Below are positions 5,053 to 7,305 of a stretch of 7,305 nt of DNA, one piece after another. Location of the stretch: assembly GCA_029250385.1 (NCBI GenBank), contig JAQXFJ010000003.1, positions 1-7,305 of the forward strand, read 5' to 3'. The DNA comes from Candidatus Poseidoniaceae archaeon. Lineage in GTDB: Archaea > Thermoplasmatota > Poseidoniia > Poseidoniales > Poseidoniaceae. A program made the position numbers and the translations under genes. Numbering within the stretch: the first letter of the stretch is position 1; every line of letters starts with the position of its first letter. Under the pieces are notes generated by a model. It was not told where the DNA came from. It did not search any database and saw only the letters and a program-made list of their open reading frames with translations.

Positions 5053-6246
5053 ATGAGCACCAAAAGGGTGGTTATTTGTGGGGTGGCAAGAACTCCAATT
5101 GGCAGTTTCATGGGCACTCTCTCACCGATTAGTGCGGTAGAACTAGGAGTCCTAGCCGTCAAAGAATTAACTTCAAGGGTTGGTTTTGATGCCTCAAGCG
5201 GAATTGTTGATGAAGTCTATTTTGGTCAAGTACTGCAAGCTGGGTCTGGGCAAAACCCTGCTCGGCAAGTTGCACTTGGTGCAGGTCTTCCAGTAACCAC
5301 TTCAGCATCAACAATAAACAAGGTATGCGGGAGTTCTTTGGAAGCCGCCATGTTGGCGGCTAACAGTATCTTGGCGGGTAAATCAAAGGTTGTTGTTGCA
5401 GGTGGCATGGAGAGTATGTCCAATGCACCGCAACTCTTGATGGGCCAAAGAAAAGGTAAGAAAATGGGTGATTCAAAATTAATTGATTCGATGATTCATG
5501 ACGGCCTATGGGATGTCTACAACGATATTCACATGGGTAATACCGGGGAAACAGTAGCCCAAGAAAGCGGCATAACACGCAATGATTCGGATAATTATGC
5601 AGTTAGAAGTCACCAAAGAGCAGCAACTGCTTGGGATTCGGGATGGTTTGATTGGGAGACTTTCCCCGTTGTAGTGCCAAAGCGCCGAGGCGACGATATC
5701 ATATTCACTCGTGATGAGGGAATTAAGTCCGCTACCAGTGATGAAATACTATCAAAATTACGTCCAGTATTCAATAAAGCAGGACAAGTTACTGCTGGTA
5801 ATGCGAGTACACTAAATGACGGCGCTAGCGCTATTTTACTTGCTGATGAAGAGATCGCTAAAGTAAATGGATGGGAAATTATCGCTTACATAGACGATTA
5901 TTGCACCAGTGGAGTTGAGCCTCATAGAGTTATGAGTGCCCCAATACCGGCCATTAGAACTCTGCTCGAGCGTAATCAACTCAAGGTAACTGATGTGGAT
6001 ATTTATGAGCACAATGAAGCGTTTGCTTCGGCATCTTGTGCAATTGCCAAGGAAATCGGAATTCCAGATGAGCGATTTAACCTCCATGGTGGCGCTATTT
6101 CTCTTGGTCATCCGTTAGGCAGTAGTGGAACAAGATGTTTAATCACCCTTCTTGGAGTAATGCGTCGCACAAATAGTAAATCAGGAATTGTAACTCTTTG
6201 CTTAGGTGGCGGAAATGCAGTCGCTATGCTAGTTAGTCGCCACTAA
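5053..6246 (+). CDS. Thiolase (acetyl-CoA C-acetyltransferase family)
   Basis: Makes or cleaves 3-ketoacyl-CoA: either condensing two acetyl-CoA or carrying out the thiolytic last step of beta-oxidation. The 397-residue length is standard for the family. The catalytic set is complete: nucleophile Cys92 in NKVCGSS, His320-Asn321-Glu322 in the HNEAFA motif, His353 in GGAISLGHPLGSSG (346-359), and Cys383 in LCLGGG (382-387). The N-terminal VARTPIGSF (11-19) and GGMESMSN motifs also fit. The open frame extends upstream to an ATG at 4876, but that part overlaps RNase PH on the other strand and has no thiolase similarity; the ATG at 5053 opens directly onto the family N-terminus. This bacterial-type enzyme differs from the archaeal mevalonate-pathway thiolases that lack the normal pattern and pair with a DUF35 partner; no such partner is adjacent. 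Substrate chain length and direction cannot be told from sequence, and no other beta-oxidation gene is present. The helicase follows 85 bases downstream. Confidence 0.93.
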   Translation: MSTKRVVICGVARTPIGSFMGTLSPISAVELGVLAVKELTSRVGFDASSGIVDEVYFGQVLQAGSGQNPARQVALGAGLPVTTSASTINKVCGSSLEAAMLAANSILAGKSKVVVAGGMESMSNAPQLLMGQRKGKKMGDSKLIDSMIHDGLWDVYNDIHMGNTGETVAQESGITRNDSDNYAVRSHQRAATAWDSGWFDWETFPVVVPKRRGDDIIFTRDEGIKSATSDEILSKLRPVFNKAGQVTAGNASTLNDGASAILLADEEIAKVNGWEIIAYIDDYCTSGVEPHRVMSAPIPAIRTLLERNQLKVTDVDIYEHNEAFASASCAIAKEIGIPDERFNLHGGAISLGHPLGSSGTRCLITLLGVMRRTNSKSGIVTLCLGGGNAVAMLVSRH

Positions 6247-6302
6247 CGGCGAATGGTTCGATATTCAACTGTATGCTAAAAACCGCAGTTTTGAACGGAT
6301 GG

Positions 6303-6311
6303 TATCAAATA
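6303..6311 (+). promoter_or_regulatory. Weak TATA-like element upstream of the helicase
   Basis: TATCAAATA is centred about 25 bases before the ATG at 6332, a spacing suited to a leaderless archaeal transcript. It lies in the 85-base gap after the thiolase stop codon. The match is loose, and the gene could instead be read through from the thiolase. Confidence 0.2.
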
Positions 6312-6331
6312 GGGTTGGACGGCGGGATGGT

Positions 6332-7305
6332 ATGTTGGATATGGTGTCATTTACAGACCTTGGAGTTTCTAGCAGCCTAGTTAAGGTGCTGGCAGACCAA
6401 GGAATTACCGAACCGTTTGAGGTTCAAAAAGAGTCAATACCAGATGGTATGCTTGGTAACGATCTTTGCTGCCGTGCACCAACTGGTTCAGGTAAGACCT
6501 TGGCGTTTGGTCTGCCGCTTATCGAACGTACAAAGAAGGCTGAGCCAGGTTTTCCTACCTCGCTTATATTGACTCCAACAAGAGAGTTAGCAGAACAAAT
6601 TTACCGGGTATTAGATCCACTTTCTAGGGAATTGGGATTATACACCTATGCAGTGTATGGAGGAGTTTCATACACTAAACAATTCAAAGCATTTGATCGT
6701 GGCGTAGATATTTTAGTAGCTTGTCCAGGCCGTCTACTTGACCTAATGGATCGTGGTTCAGTAAATCTTGAGGATGTAGAAGTTGTTGTTTTAGACGAAG
6801 CAGATCGTATGGCTGATATGGGATTTATGGAACCAGTTTGTGATATTCTTGATGAATGTAAGAAAGATCGTCAAACAATATTGTTCAGTGCTACTTTAGA
6901 TGATGAAGTTGGAGAGTTGGTTCGTGATTATCAAACCGACCCGGTAACTATTGAAGTCGGTCCAAAAGAGGTTTCAATGGAGAGCATGACTCACTTTTTC
7001 TGGCTAATGCCGCACTCAAAAAAATCCACAATATCTAGCGAAATTATCAGAAAATGCGGGCGAACTATTGTATTTTGTCGAACAAGAGCCGGTGCAGATC
7101 GGGTTGGTGACGACCTACGGCAAGACGGTTTGTCTGCGCAAACTCTTCACGGCGGTCTATCACAAAAAAATCGTGATAGGGCAATGCAACGTTTCCAGCA
7201 TGGCGAATGTATGGCTTTGATAGCCACCGATGTTGCAGCACGAGGAATCGACGTTGAAGCAGTCAATTGTGTAATTCATTATGATCCACCTGAAAATGGT
7301 AAAGC
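6332..7305 (+). CDS. DEAD-box ATP-dependent RNA helicase, C-terminus cut by window edge
   Basis: Unwinds or remodels RNA using ATP, typically in ribosome assembly, mRNA decay or cold response. 324 codons are present and open to the window edge. Motifs in order: Q motif (Phe7 to Gln32), Walker A APTGSGKT (49-56), PTRELA (82-87), a GG motif in YGG followed by CPGR (Cys in place of the usual Thr), DEAD (155-158), SAT (186-188), then the second RecA domain with TIVFCRTR, LHGG and ATDVAARGID (298-307). The window ends just before the HRxGR arginine-finger motif. DEADRMADMGF, FSATLDDEVGELVRDYQ and the final HYDPPE remind me of actinobacterial RhlE-like helicases, from memory only. Start choice: ATG 6332 or 6341 both open onto a normal family N-terminus (SFTDLG); ATG 6299 would add 11 residues. 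No strong ribosome-binding site is present. The specific RNA target cannot be inferred. Confidence 0.94.
   Translation, partial: MLDMVSFTDLGVSSSLVKVLADQGITEPFEVQKESIPDGMLGNDLCCRAPTGSGKTLAFGLPLIERTKKAEPGFPTSLILTPTRELAEQIYRVLDPLSRELGLYTYAVYGGVSYTKQFKAFDRGVDILVACPGRLLDLMDRGSVNLEDVEVVVLDEADRMADMGFMEPVCDILDECKKDRQTILFSATLDDEVGELVRDYQTDPVTIEVGPKEVSMESMTHFFWLMPHSKKSTISSEIIRKCGRTIVFCRTRAGADRVGDDLRQDGLSAQTLHGGLSQKNRDRAMQRFQHGECMALIATDVAARGIDVEAVNCVIHYDPPENGK

Noticed and set aside
5036..5056. Tiny reading frame overlapping the thiolase start (ATG TTG GCT GCG CTA TGA)
   Set aside because: Five codons in the leader with no supporting signal; could occur by chance.
6278..6292. Possible terminator AAAAC-CGCA-GTTTT after the thiolase
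   Set aside because: The stem is only 5 pairs, mostly A-T, with a 4-base T-run inside it; too weak to call a terminator.
1..7305. Search for CRISPR arrays, insertion-sequence ends, toxin-antitoxin pairs, retron or other defence modules
   Set aside because: No direct repeat array, terminal inverted repeats, or small paired genes seen; the window is filled by housekeeping genes with gaps under 100 bases.

Overview
The window is about 41% G+C by eye and densely coding: six protein genes (two cut by the window edges) and one tRNA. Nothing in it looks like a transposon, phage, CRISPR array or toxin-antitoxin module. It reads as an ordinary chromosomal segment of an uncultured, moderately AT-rich prokaryote. 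The taxonomic signals conflict. The tRNA-Phe has an anticodon loop with G at position 37 (CTGAAGA), which is usual in archaea, most genes lack a Shine-Dalgarno sequence, and TATA-like boxes sit upstream of several starts. These favour an archaeon, and a planktonic Poseidoniales (Marine Group II) genome is my best guess, at roughly 60%. However, the RNase PH, the MogA-type enzyme, the thiolase and the DEAD-box helicase are all bacterial in type, and the tRNA encodes its CCA end. Either the archaeon has a heavily bacterial gene complement, or this is a bacterium with an unusual tRNA-Phe.

Minus strand, in transcription order (right to left): a bacterial-type RNase PH with an inserted charged segment (4134-4958); tRNA-Phe(GAA) 55 bases downstream (4003-4078); a 700-residue membrane protein of unknown function ending in a domain resembling the small multidrug export family (1810-3912); a MogA-type molybdopterin adenylyltransferase starting 12 bases after it (1213-1797); and a dihydroorotase that runs off the left edge (1-1161). 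RNase PH trims tRNA 3' ends, so its position next to a tRNA gene is functionally coherent. The membrane protein and mogA are probably co-transcribed. The dihydroorotase may belong to the same unit or have its own promoter in the 51-base gap.

Plus strand: a thiolase with a complete catalytic set (5053-6246) diverges from RNase PH across a 94-base promoter region. It is followed after 85 bases by an N-terminal DEAD-box RNA helicase that is cut off at the right edge just before its last motif (6332-7305).

I see no clear undescribed multi-gene system. The least explained object is the membrane protein. It combines an extracytoplasmic domain with four N-glycosylation sequons, a cytoplasmic region that looks internally duplicated with a 121-residue period, and a C-terminal three-helix membrane domain. 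A perfect 15-base dyad lies in its promoter.
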